Assembly (NCBI RefSeq): GCF_000305495.1
Contig: NZ_AJTN02000211.1
Span: forward strand, 1-36,350
DNA from: Peribacillus psychrosaccharolyticus ATCC 23296
GTDB lineage: Bacteria; Bacillota; Bacilli; Bacillales; DSM-1321
Reading direction: 5' to 3'
DNA: 36,350 nt
Under the pieces are notes generated by a model, which worked only from the letters and a program-made list of their open reading frames with translations, was not told where the DNA came from and searched no databases. The position numbers and the translations under genes are program-made. Shown piece after piece: positions 28,034 through 35,216 of the stretch; position 1 is the stretch's first letter; the number at the start of each line of letters is the position of its first letter.

Positions 28034-28600
28034 TTAGTTTGTAGACTTTTCTGTTGGTCCATTCCATTGACTCATTCCCGGTACAACATTAATAACTTGC
28101 TTGAAGCCTGCCGATGTAAGTTTTTGTGCAGCTAAATCACTTCTGCTGCCTGTTCGGCAAATGACATGAATTTCTGCTTTTTTATCCAATTCACTTAATC
28201 GTTCTTCTAGTTCCCCTAAAGGCAAAGATACAGCGTTTGGAATATGATTAAATGCAAATTCTGCCGATTCACGCACATCAACTACTACTGACTTTTGGTT
28301 TTCCATTTTAGACAGCAAGTCATCATTTGAAATCACATTTGCATGTTTCTTTTCTATTTGTTCGTCACCACTTGATTTTCTCAAATAGTGTTTTAGAACG
28401 GTTCCTTCTTCAACCGTACCTAAATATTGATGTCCAGTACTTTCTGACCAAGCTTTCATGTCTGCAGTTGATCCTTTATCTGTTGCTTGAATTTCCAGCA
28501 CATGTCCAGCTTCCATTGCATTCATTGCTTTTTTGGTTTTTACAATCGGCATCGGACATGCTAACCCTTTTGCATCTAAAATAGAATTTGTTTTAATCAT
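28034..28600 (-). CDS. yrkF: TusA-rhodanese fusion, YrkF-like
   Basis: The 188-residue protein joins a TusA domain (1-72; DAKGLACPMPIVKTKKAMN, carrier cysteine in CPMP) by a linker to a rhodanese domain (about 95-180; VVDVRESAEFAFNHIPNAV, active loop VICRTGSRSD). A single chain can therefore move persulfide between a rhodanese cysteine and a TusA cysteine. CstA of Staphylococcus combines these with a DsrE domain, which here is encoded by the next gene. AGGAGG precedes ATG at 28600. Confidence 0.95.
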   Translation of the reverse strand: MIKTNSILDAKGLACPMPIVKTKKAMNAMEAGHVLEIQATDKGSTADMKAWSESTGHQYLGTVEEGTVLKHYLRKSSGDEQIEKKHANVISNDDLLSKMENQKSVVVDVRESAEFAFNHIPNAVSLPLGELEERLSELDKKAEIHVICRTGSRSDLAAQKLTSAGFKQVINVVPGMSQWNGPTEKSTN

Positions 28601-28624
28601 TACCGTTTCCTCCTCTAAAATAAA

Positions 28625-28640
28625 ATACGGGTGGGGGTAT
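28625..28640. promoter_or_regulatory. Degenerate CstR-type half palindrome
   Basis: ATACGG-GTGG-GGGTAT keeps one intact half-site (GGGTAT) and a damaged partner, in the 57-bp gap ahead of yrkF-like. It may be a decayed internal operator. Confidence 0.25.
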
Positions 28641-28657
28641 AATATTTTTTAAAAAAA

Positions 28658-28954
28658 TTATACAGTTTTCCCCTTGTAATTAAGCATTCCACCAGTCATA
28701 TTCCTAACGTTGTATCCATTATTCTCAAGAATAGAAGCCGCCATTGAACTTCGATTACCTGAACGACAGATTATGATATATTCTTTGGATTTATCTAAAT
28801 TATCTAGTTTATCTTCGATTATTCCTAAAGGGATGTTCTTTGCGTTGGGGATCATCCCTTCCGCCGCTTCCTCTTCTTCACGCACATCAATCATATGAAT
28901 AGGAGTATTACTCTTTACTAAAGCCTCTACTTCTGAAGCTGTGATCACTTTCAT
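28658..28954 (-). CDS. Single-domain rhodanese
   Basis: This 98-residue, single-domain rhodanese has the entry IHMIDVREEEEAAEGMIPNA and the six-residue active loop CRSGNRS, followed by MAASILENNGYNVRNMTGGM. It transfers sulfane sulfur through the loop cysteine. I chose ATG at 28954, since GGAGGGG lies 8 nt upstream; a TTG at 28960 is too near. It is an extra member relative to the B. subtilis yrkE-J set. The gap to the next gene (57 bp) is the widest inside the operon. Confidence 0.93.
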   Translation of the reverse strand: MKVITASEVEALVKSNTPIHMIDVREEEEAAEGMIPNAKNIPLGIIEDKLDNLDKSKEYIIICRSGNRSSMAASILENNGYNVRNMTGGMLNYKGKTV

Positions 28955-28975
28955 AAACAATTCCCCTCCATTAAA

Positions 28976-29341
28976 TTAGCGCCAAGCACTCATGCCGCCT
29001 TTAACATTTGTTATGTGTGTAAACCCAAGCTTTTTTAAGGTTTTACTTGCTTTACTGCTCCTCATTCCACTTTGACAAATCACAATCACTTCTTGTTCCT
29101 TTGAAAGTTCTTGTGCTCTTTTCTGTAGATCGAATAAGGGAATGTTTTTAAAGTTTCTGATGTGGTTACCTCGAAACTCCTGAGGCGTTCGAACATCAAT
29201 AAACTGCTTGCCCTTTTTAGTCAACTCAAGCTTTAGCTCTGATGTACTAATGGTCTTAATTCCCTTTGCAGGGACTAACCGTTGATATAAAAACCAAGCA
29301 ATAGCCACAATCAATATCGTATTTATGATGGTATTTATCAT
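28976..29341 (-). CDS. Membrane-anchored rhodanese
   Basis: The 121-residue protein begins with a membrane segment (INTIINTILIVAIAWFLYQR), then a rhodanese domain with FIDVRTPQEFRGNHIRNF and active loop CQSGMRSSKASKTL, ending VKGGMSAWR. It may place a sulfur transferase at the membrane, on the cytosolic or outer face depending on topology, which cannot be settled here. AGGAG precedes ATG at 29341. Like its neighbour it is an addition to the yrkE-J layout. Confidence 0.92.
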   Translation of the reverse strand: MINTIINTILIVAIAWFLYQRLVPAKGIKTISTSELKLELTKKGKQFIDVRTPQEFRGNHIRNFKNIPLFDLQKRAQELSKEQEVIVICQSGMRSSKASKTLKKLGFTHITNVKGGMSAWR

Positions 29342-29359
29342 CTGACTTACTCCTATATC

Positions 29360-29839
29360 TTAAATAAATAGGTTTACATTACCGTCTTCTGCATCTGCTA
29401 GATAAGCGGCCACACCTGCATATTCAATTCCATCTAATAATTCTGGTTGTTGCAAGCCCAATAAGTCCATTGTCATCGTACATGCAATCAGCTTCACTTC
29501 TTGTTCTTGTGCCATTTCAATTAATTGAGGAAGAGTCATTGCATTGTGTTTTTTCATAACATGCTTAATCATTTTTGGTCCCATTCCAGCAAAGTTCATG
29601 TTGGATAATCCCATTTTATCTGCGCCTCTAGGCATCATTTTGGCAAACATCTTTTCCAAGAACCCTTTTTTCAACGTTAACGGCTCATCTTTACGTAGTG
29701 CATTTAGTCCCCAGAACGTGTGGAAGATGACCACCTCATGATCATAAGCCGCTGCTCCGTTTGCAATAATATAAGCTGCCATTGCCTTATCATAATCCCC
29801 GCTAAATAATACAATGGTTGTTTTTTTCTTTTCACTCAT
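29360..29839 (-). CDS. yrkE: DsrE/DsrF-like sulfurtransferase, YrkE-like
   Basis: The 159-residue protein is of the DsrE/F/H-like family. It has TIVLFSGDYDKAMAAYIIAN and VVIFHTFWGLNALRKDEP, a basic middle insert with MMPRGADKMG, then IEMAQEQEVKLIACTMTMDL with the likely sulfur-binding cysteine. The length matches YrkE. It is first in the operon, with GGAGG before ATG at 29839 and a CstR-type palindrome just upstream of the ribosome site. It probably passes persulfide to TusA partners. Confidence 0.93.
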   Translation of the reverse strand: MSEKKKTTIVLFSGDYDKAMAAYIIANGAAAYDHEVVIFHTFWGLNALRKDEPLTLKKGFLEKMFAKMMPRGADKMGLSNMNFAGMGPKMIKHVMKKHNAMTLPQLIEMAQEQEVKLIACTMTMDLLGLQQPELLDGIEYAGVAAYLADAEDGNVNLFI

Positions 29840-29860
29840 TTACGCATCCTCCATTATTTT

Positions 29861-29876
29861 ATACCCCTATGGGTAT
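29861..29876. promoter_or_regulatory. CstR-type operator 1 of the sulfur operon
   Basis: ATACCC-CTAT-GGGTAT lies 22-37 bp upstream of the yrkE-like start. On the minus strand TATAAAAT overlaps one edge and TTTACA lies about 20 nt upstream, so the site probably covers the -10 region. CsoR/CstR (DUF156) repressors bind such G-tract inverted repeats. Confidence 0.75.
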
Positions 29877-29941
29877 ATTTTTCTGTAAATTTTTTTTGTC
29901 TTGCCTTCCACTTAAAAGGTATCTGTAAATTTCCGACTACT

Positions 29942-29963
29942 CATATACCCCAGTGGGTATATG
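29942..29963. promoter_or_regulatory. CstR-type operator 2
   Basis: CATATACCC-CAGT-GGGTATATG has 9-bp perfect arms and sits midway in the divergent region between the sulfur operon and the ATPase. Confidence 0.75.
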
Positions 29964-30084
29964 ATAGGCTAAAAAGTATCGCTCGTCAACCCTCTTTTTT
30001 GAGTGTTACCGAACTTAGATTACCCTTTTAACATATTTCATAAAAAGAAGCTTGCCCTCTTTGTGTTTCTTAACTTCTACCCTT

Positions 30085-30110
30085 ACAATATACCCCCATG
30101 GGTATATTGT
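30085..30110. promoter_or_regulatory. CstR-type operator 3, on the ATPase side
   Basis: ACAATATACCC-CCAT-GGGTATATTGT has 11-bp perfect arms, the longest of the set. A TTGTCA that could be a -35 for the ATPase begins at 30107 inside the right arm. The spacing among the three sites is about 81 and 143 bp. Confidence 0.75.
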
Positions 30111-30250
30111 CAAGGCAATTATAAATATCCTAAAAAAGCTTTTCATTCTTATTCGCACCTATTTCTGACTTTGATGGTAAAAACTAATGAACATGCCCTT
30201 TAATAAAGAACATACACTACTAACCAATCCTCTATATGAAAGGATCTACT

Positions 30251-32110
30251 ATGAATGCAAAAGATAAACAAGATGTGACACTTTGGAGTAAACTTAAGCC
30301 ACATTTAGAGCTAATTGCAGCATGTCTTTGCGGCGTACTCATAATCATTGGGTGGATTCTATCTAAAAATGGTGCTGAATCCTATTCGACTTATGTTTAC
30401 GTGTTAGCCTTTATTATCGGGGGATGGCAAAAGCCAGAGAAGGTATACTTGACACTATTGAAACAAAAAAATTAAACGTTGAAATTTTAATGATTTTAGC
30501 CGCCCTAGGTTCTGCCCTTATTGGATATTGGACCGAGGGAGCCATCCTTATCTTTATCTTTTCTTTAAGCGGGGCTCTAGAAACATATACGATGAACAAA
30601 AGTCACAAGGAAATCTCCGCTTTAATGGATCTACAACCGGAAGAAGCCACTCTTATCGAAGCTAATGGTCAGGAAAGAAGAGTAGGTGTATCCGAATTAA
30701 AAATCGGAGACCAAATTTTAATTAAAACTGGAGAACGTGTTCCATCGGATGGAAAAATCATAAAGGGACATTCGAACCTAGATGAAGCTGCCATTACAGG
30801 AGAATCGATTCCAGTAAGTAAAACAATTAACGATGAAGTATTTGCTGGCACCGTTAATTTAAGAGGCACCCTTATCGTGGAATTGACTAAAACTCAAGAA
30901 GAAACCCTTTTTAATAAAATTATCCTGCTAGTTCAGTCTGCACAGAGTGTGAAATCACCCTCCCAGCAATTTATTGAGAAATTTGAAGGTAGATATGTAA
31001 ATGTTGTTCTTATCGGGGTTTTGCTAATGATGTTTTGTCCCGCACTATTTACTTCATTGGGATTGGAAGGAAACCATCTATCGTGCCATGGTATTACTTG
31101 TCGTGGCTTCTCCATGCGCACTCGCCGCATCTGTTATATCAGCGATTTCTAATGGTGCCCGCCATGGCATATTATTCAAAGGCGGTGTTCATTTAGAAAA
31201 TTTAGGACACTTAAAAGCTATTGCTTTAGACAAGACTGGAACGTTAACGAAAGGAAAACCTGAGGTGGTTGATGTTTTATATCGAGAGGATTATACAATG
31301 GAAACATTTCTCCTGCATGTAGCATCAGTGGAGAAATACTCAAATCATCCGCTCGCCCAATCCATCGTTGATTATGCTTCTAAACATAGCATTCTAGATC
31401 TTATTAAACCAGAAACGTCTGAAGATATCTCAGGGTTTGGTGCAAAAGCACGCATTGCCGGCGTGGACTGGAAAGTCGGGAAAGCAGATTTTGTTGGGGC
31501 TGAGGAAGCAAGAGCTTTTCAAAACGGGATTGCGGAAACATTGGCAAGCGAAGGGAAAACCATGGTCTTTGCCTCTGATCAGCAAGGACTAGTTGGATTG
31601 ATAACACTTAAAGATGTCATCCGTCAAGAAACCATTGATGCTATTGATAAACTAAAATCGATAGGCGTGCAGATCTATATGTTAACAGGGGACAGTCAGG
31701 CCACTGCGAAAGCCATTGCAGCAGAATGCCTGCCTGAGACAAAAGTGGATGAAATAAAAAAATTACAAGACCAATATGTCACCGTTGCGATGGTCGGAGA
31801 CGGTATTAATGACGCTCCAGCATTGGCGACTGCATCCATTGGCATTGCTATGGGTGAGGGATCTGACGTAGCCTTAGAAACTGCTGATGTTGTCTTAATG
31901 AAAAATAATCTTTCACTAATTGCAGACGCTGTTCTTCTGTCTAAAAAAATGAATAAAATTGTAAAGCAAAATGTATTCTTTTCAATTTCCGTAATCATTT
32001 TACTGGTTTGCTCCAATTTTCTTCAATTACTAAATTTACCGTACGGAGTAATCGGACACGAAAGAAGTACAATACTTGTTATTTTGAACGGACTAAGACT
32101 TTTAAAATAA
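30251..32110 (+). pseudogene. P1B-type metal-transporting ATPase, two frameshifts
   Basis: Three overlapping open segments form one 619-residue cation pump lacking an N-terminal HMA domain. ATG at 30251 (AAAGGA 6 nt upstream) opens membrane segments up to VLAFIIGG. A missing base in the G5 run 30419-30423 shifts the frame; the next part has the actuator motif DEAAITGESIPVSK. A one-base gain near 31055-31065 shifts it back, before MVLLVVASPCALAAS, DKTGTLTKGKPEV and GDGINDAPALATASIGIAMG. The SPC membrane motif instead of CPC places it with the P1B-4 group (PfeT/ZosA, CzcP-like), so iron, cobalt or zinc efflux is likelier than copper. All catalytic motifs are intact, so sequence error is a live alternative. 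Confidence 0.9.
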
Positions 32111-32115
32111 GCAAT

Positions 32116-32796
32116 CTAATTCACCTCTATAACAAATGTAAAGGAGACTTCACCGTTAGCCCATAAAGTGATTGCTTCATAGATATACCGTCCTTTTTCA
32201 GCAGGAACAACAATAGGATACCCTTCCCGTTCCCTACTCTCTGTTTCTGCATCCCAACGATAAACATACAGAGTTGGTTCTTGTTCCACCTCTATGGACA
32301 TTCTACTGTTCTGCACTGCATCGATTGCTTTAAACTTTTCAGCGATTTGAAGGGGACTTGCGGCATCTGTTTGTTGAACTTGATTCCCCTTTCGCCACTC
32401 AAAGCCGCCTCTTTGCATTTTATACCGTGTTTGATTGATTGTAACGAAACCAGAAAAGGTGGATGGGACGCCATCATTTTCAAAGACCAATTCTGGTAAT
32501 GGTGTTGCTGACTCAATATGTAAGGCTTTTGCTTGTGCAGGAACTGTTTGACTGATGATCCCATCCACCCATACGACAACTTCCTGTCCTAGGTTAAAAT
32601 TTTCATAGTGGTCAATTTCATTGAGTTTGATCCAAATTAATCCATGCTTTTTGTCATCTATTAACACACGATTTTCTTTCGTGTCTATATCAGTAATAAT
32701 ACCCTTTCTATCATATTCCCCTTTAAAGACTTCTTTTTGAGAACAACTTACTGTAAGAAAACAGATTAATACCAACCAAATCAGCTGTCTTTTCAT
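32116..32796 (-). CDS. DUF3221-containing lipoprotein
   Basis: The 226-residue product begins MKRQLIWLVLICFLTVSC, a lipoprotein signal with lipobox and C18. A beta-rich region follows (KGIITDIDTKENRVLIDDKK, GQEVVVWVDGII), which fits the DUF3221 domain. A C-terminal part has YVYRWDAETESREREGYPIV and ITLWANGEVSFTFVIEV. The frame is open far upstream, through DNA that is a mobile-element remnant, but AAGGAGG lies 10 nt before ATG at 32796. No function is known for the family; it is exposed at the outer face of the membrane. No terminator is evident before the converging ATPase stop only 5 bp away. Confidence 0.85.
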   Translation of the reverse strand: MKRQLIWLVLICFLTVSCSQKEVFKGEYDRKGIITDIDTKENRVLIDDKKHGLIWIKLNEIDHYENFNLGQEVVVWVDGIISQTVPAQAKALHIESATPLPELVFENDGVPSTFSGFVTINQTRYKMQRGGFEWRKGNQVQQTDAASPLQIAEKFKAIDAVQNSRMSIEVEQEPTLYVYRWDAETESREREGYPIVVPAEKGRYIYEAITLWANGEVSFTFVIEVN

Positions 32797-32863
32797 TTGT
32801 TTTAATCCCTCCTTCTTAGTCTGAATAGACGAAAATTCCAATCGAAAGTTACACGACATAAAA

Positions 32864-32889
32864 AAACAACCTATCAGAATAGGTTGTTT
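32864..32889. repeat. 26-bp duplicated hairpin, left copy (target duplication)
   Basis: AAACAACCTAT-CAGA-ATAGGTTGTTT. It is identical to 33254-33279. On the minus strand this copy keeps the T-run tail of an intrinsic terminator, while the other keeps the stop codon of the ydhK-like gene. Confidence 0.92.
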
Positions 32890-32940
32890 CAGACTGTAGA
32901 CAAACTCGGGTAAGATCTTTAAAATCGAGATGTTGATTTC

Positions 32941-33060
32941 CGTTCTAGGCGTTTCGCTTTCCGCGGGCGGGCGATGAGCCGCATCAATGCTTACGCTCCT
33001 GCGGGGTCTCACCTGTCCCGCTGTTCCCGCAGGAGTCTTCACGCCAACACTCCCATCAAC
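32941..33060. repeat. GC-rich structured interspersed repeat of the Bacillus type
   Basis: The block is markedly GC-richer than its surroundings. It contains GGCGTTTCGCTTTCCGCGGG and a 10-bp perfect inverted repeat CTCCTGCGGG (32996-33005) with CCCGCAGGAG (33026-33035). It resembles a repeat that occurs in many copies between genes of Bacillus-group genomes. Confidence 0.7.
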
Positions 33061-33203
33061 TGACTTTCTAAACTTAAAAGTAAAAGGCCATTTTATAAAT
33101 AGATATAGAATTTTGAGGTGATAAGGAGTATTTTCGAAAACCATCTTGAAATGGTAACACTAGACCATCTTGTTCCCGCAGGCCTATTTGGTCCGAAAAA
33201 TGC

Positions 33204-33241
33204 AAAAGAGGTTCAGAATGAATCCATTCCAAACCTCTTTT
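33204..33241 (+). terminator. Terminator inside the IS remnant
   Basis: AAAAGAGGTT (33204-33213) pairs with AACCTCTTTT (33232-33241), with inner GAATG/CATTC pairing and a T run. It is where the transposase transcript would have ended. Confidence 0.7.
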
Positions 33242-33253
33242 GTCTACAAACTG

Positions 33254-33279
33254 AAACAACCTATCAGAATAGGTTGTTT
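33254..33279 (-). terminator. Terminator of the ydhK-like gene; right copy of the duplicated hairpin
   Basis: Same 26-bp hairpin as at 32864-32889, immediately after the ydhK-like stop. Insertion of the element has separated it from its original T run, which remains with the left copy. Confidence 0.8.
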
Positions 33280-33815
33280 TACTTCAATTCACTTTCAACA
33301 AGCCACTTATGATTGGTTACTTTTTTACCACCCGTTGTCGGCGTGTAATCAATCATATAAACTGTCGTTTTTTTGGCTGATTCAATCCTTGCTGAAGCAC
33401 CTTTCATTCCTTTCATATGATCTGCTTCAATGGTTACTTCCGTACCAGCTTCTAAAATTTTGTCTCCTGCATCTTTAATTTCTTCTTGAATGACCCATTT
33501 ATGGTGATTGATCGGTTCTTTGCTCTTCCCTGATGCAGGTATGTATGAAACGGTGTAAGCGGTTGTCTCATAAGCTCCGGTAACAGTTGCTTCTGCGCCT
33601 TTCATCCCCTCCATATGATCAGTATTTATGATGGCTTTACTGCCTATGTCATACGTTGGGTTTTCAGCAGCTACTAAGTTACTTGGTACTTCAGATTCGC
33701 CGTGAATGTGCTCGTTGCTGTGTTCAGAACTAGAATCTTCTTTTTCGTTGGAACAGGCAGTTAAGGTCATTGCCGCTGCCAACATAACTCCAGCTATCAT
33801 CTTTGTTTTTATCAT
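33279..33815 (-). CDS. ydhK: YdhK-family lipoprotein, two DUF1541 repeats
   Basis: The 178-residue lipoprotein has the signal MIKTKMIAGVMLAAAMTLTAC with C21 in the lipobox, then an acidic, His-containing linker (SSSEHSNEHIHGES). Two DUF1541 repeats follow: TDHMEGMKGAEATVTGAYET with YTVSYIP and INHHKWVIQEE, and ADHMKGMKGASARIESAKKT with YMIDYTP and VTNHKWLVESE. The repeated DHM-GMKGA and NHKW marks suggest a metal- or ligand-binding surface, but function is unknown. GGAGG lies 10 nt before ATG at 33815. Confidence 0.92.
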   Translation of the reverse strand: MIKTKMIAGVMLAAAMTLTACSNEKEDSSSEHSNEHIHGESEVPSNLVAAENPTYDIGSKAIINTDHMEGMKGAEATVTGAYETTAYTVSYIPASGKSKEPINHHKWVIQEEIKDAGDKILEAGTEVTIEADHMKGMKGASARIESAKKTTVYMIDYTPTTGGKKVTNHKWLVESELK

Positions 33816-33840
33816 ATTGAATAGTCCTCCACTTGTTGAC

Positions 33841-34227
33841 TTAAATACTTTTATCCAAAACCTTAGTTAACGTTTCTTCAATCTCAACAGCAATTTCTTT
33901 CAGCTTAGAATCTTCTATCATATCCATCATTACCGTTGGCTTCGGCATACCAATATTCGTCAGCCCTTCCTTCTCATACACCGTAATTTTACAAGGAAGA
34001 AAATACCCTACAAGTTCATTTACCCCTAATACCCTTGCTGCTGCTTCTGGATTACACACCTCTAAAATACGATAAGGCTGCTTAAAATTCTCTATCCCTT
34101 TTTCCTGTAACTTATCAGTTAAGTCTAATGCCCAAAGTACTCCAAATTTCTCTTCCTTTAAGTTCGTTTCTAAGGATGAAATTGCCTCATCAATAGATTT
34201 ATCTGTTTGAACTGTATAATGAAACAT
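33841..34227 (-). CDS. DUF302 domain protein
   Basis: The 128-residue cytosolic protein begins MFHYTVQTDKSIDEAISSLE and contains the DUF302 core: EEKFGVLWALDLTDKLQEKG, YRILEVCNPEAAARVL (cysteine at the usual place) and YFLPCKITVYEKEG. DUF302 proteins have a small alpha-beta fold and no firm function; members often lie beside sulfur- or metal-stress genes, which fits here. I chose ATG at 34227 with GGGAG 7 nt upstream. It is 25 bp ahead of the ydhK-like gene, so the two may form an operon. Confidence 0.9.
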   Translation of the reverse strand: MFHYTVQTDKSIDEAISSLETNLKEEKFGVLWALDLTDKLQEKGIENFKQPYRILEVCNPEAAARVLGVNELVGYFLPCKITVYEKEGLTNIGMPKPTVMMDMIEDSKLKEIAVEIEETLTKVLDKSI

Positions 34228-34410
34228 CAAATCGCTCCCTTATTTTTCTTTTTGTAAAGGTATACCTCAAAACCAATAGCATTAAACACCAGAAAGAAAT
34301 CTAGGAATTTATTGTAGCATATGATGATACTGCATTCGACTGCTCAATTAGCTTGGGTTTATTTTCTGCTCTACTGGTGATAATAAATAGCGTAACTATT
34401 GAAAGGCAGG

Positions 34411-35127
34411 ATGTGTTTTCGAGTGGATTTTTTCAGCAGTAAAGACTCTCTTACTGTCATTCAATGGAGTCTAAGGGCAATTATAGGATTTTTCTTTTTA
34501 CTATGTGCCACAAAAATAATGGGGCAGCGATCACTTTCACAGTTAAGATTGCTTGATTTTATAATAGCTTTAATCATAGGTAACATTATCGCACATCCTC
34601 TCTCAGACGAAAAATTAGGATTGAAGGGTTCAATGACAACAGTATCTATATTGGTTACTTTATACCTAATTTGTGTGTATCTGAGTCTAAAATGGGATAA
34701 ATTTAGAACCTGGCTTGATCCGTTGCCCTTTCCTATCATAAAAAACGGACAAATTATTTATAAAAACTTAGCCAAAGCTAGGATTCCGATGGATGTTTTA
34801 TTGTCAGAACTGAGAAAAGATAAAATTGACGATATTCAAAAGGTTGCACTGGCCATTTGGGAACCGGATGGAAAGCTATCAACATTTTTACATTCGCAGC
34901 ATCAACCACTTACTCCATCAGATATTCAGATAAAAACAAAACCATTTAGTTTACCCAATATGATTATAAAAGAAGGGAAAATTAACTACACAGAATTACA
35001 TAAAAGAGGCAAGGATGAAGTATGGCTAAAAAAGAACCTCGAATTAACCTACCAAGCATCAGTTAGTGAAATCTTATTGGCCACTATTGATATAGACGAA
35101 AAGATAAATGTCTATTTGTATACATAG
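34411..35127 (+). CDS. DUF421 membrane protein (YetF/YcaP family)
   Basis: The product of about 238 residues has three N-terminal membrane helices (LRAIIGFFFLLCATKIMG, LDFIIALIIGNIIAHPL, TTVSILVTLYLICVYLSL) with the family motif MGQRSLSQL. A cytosolic DUF421 domain follows with PFPIIKNGQIIYKNLAKARI, LLSELRKDKIDDIQKVALAI and EPDGKLST. The family is common in Bacillus, several members being linked to spore or envelope traits, but the activity is unknown. GAAAGG lies before ATG at 34411; a GTG at 34423 and a TTG at 34399 are alternatives. No terminator was seen after it. Confidence 0.88.
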   Translation: MCFRVDFFSSKDSLTVIQWSLRAIIGFFFLLCATKIMGQRSLSQLRLLDFIIALIIGNIIAHPLSDEKLGLKGSMTTVSILVTLYLICVYLSLKWDKFRTWLDPLPFPIIKNGQIIYKNLAKARIPMDVLLSELRKDKIDDIQKVALAIWEPDGKLSTFLHSQHQPLTPSDIQIKTKPFSLPNMIIKEGKINYTELHKRGKDEVWLKKNLELTYQASVSEILLATIDIDEKINVYLYT

Positions 35128-35216
35128 CTGTTTATTTTCTACCGTGAAAGGTTTAATTATAACTCCGCCGAATATATACATGTATAGTATAGATTTTAAT
35201 GGGAGTTGATATTCAT

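Larger units (their letters stand above)
32890..33253 (+). mobile_element. IS1182-family remnant, internally deleted (364 bp)
   Basis: The ends are imperfect terminal inverted repeats: CAGACTGTAGACAAA at 32890 and CAGTTTGTAGACAAA (reverse strand) at 33253, 13 of 15 alike. Near 33118-33210 the DNA codes FENHLEMVTLDHLVP and, one frame over, PQAYLVRKMQK, matching the N-terminus of IS1182-type transposases (LEMVTLDxLVPxxHLVRK). Most of the transposase is deleted and a C run (33175-33177) carries a frameshift. The element is flanked by a 26-bp duplication of a whole terminator hairpin. A GC-rich repeat fills its left half and a terminator lies at its right end. Confidence 0.8.

Noticed and set aside
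30003-30203. A 66-codon plus-strand frame between the sulfur operon and the ATPase, considered as the missing CstR repressor
   Set aside because: The translation has no DUF156 features (no Cys/His sites, no helical pattern) and no ribosome site, and one operator palindrome lies inside it.
32797-33144. Upstream extension of the DUF3221 lipoprotein frame to 33144
   Set aside because: The extension crosses the IS remnant and a GC-rich repeat, and the lipoprotein signal with AAGGAGG starts at 32796.
33170-33478. A 102-codon plus-strand frame running into the ydhK-like gene
   Set aside because: Only its first dozen residues resemble a transposase; the rest is antisense to the ydhK-like gene.
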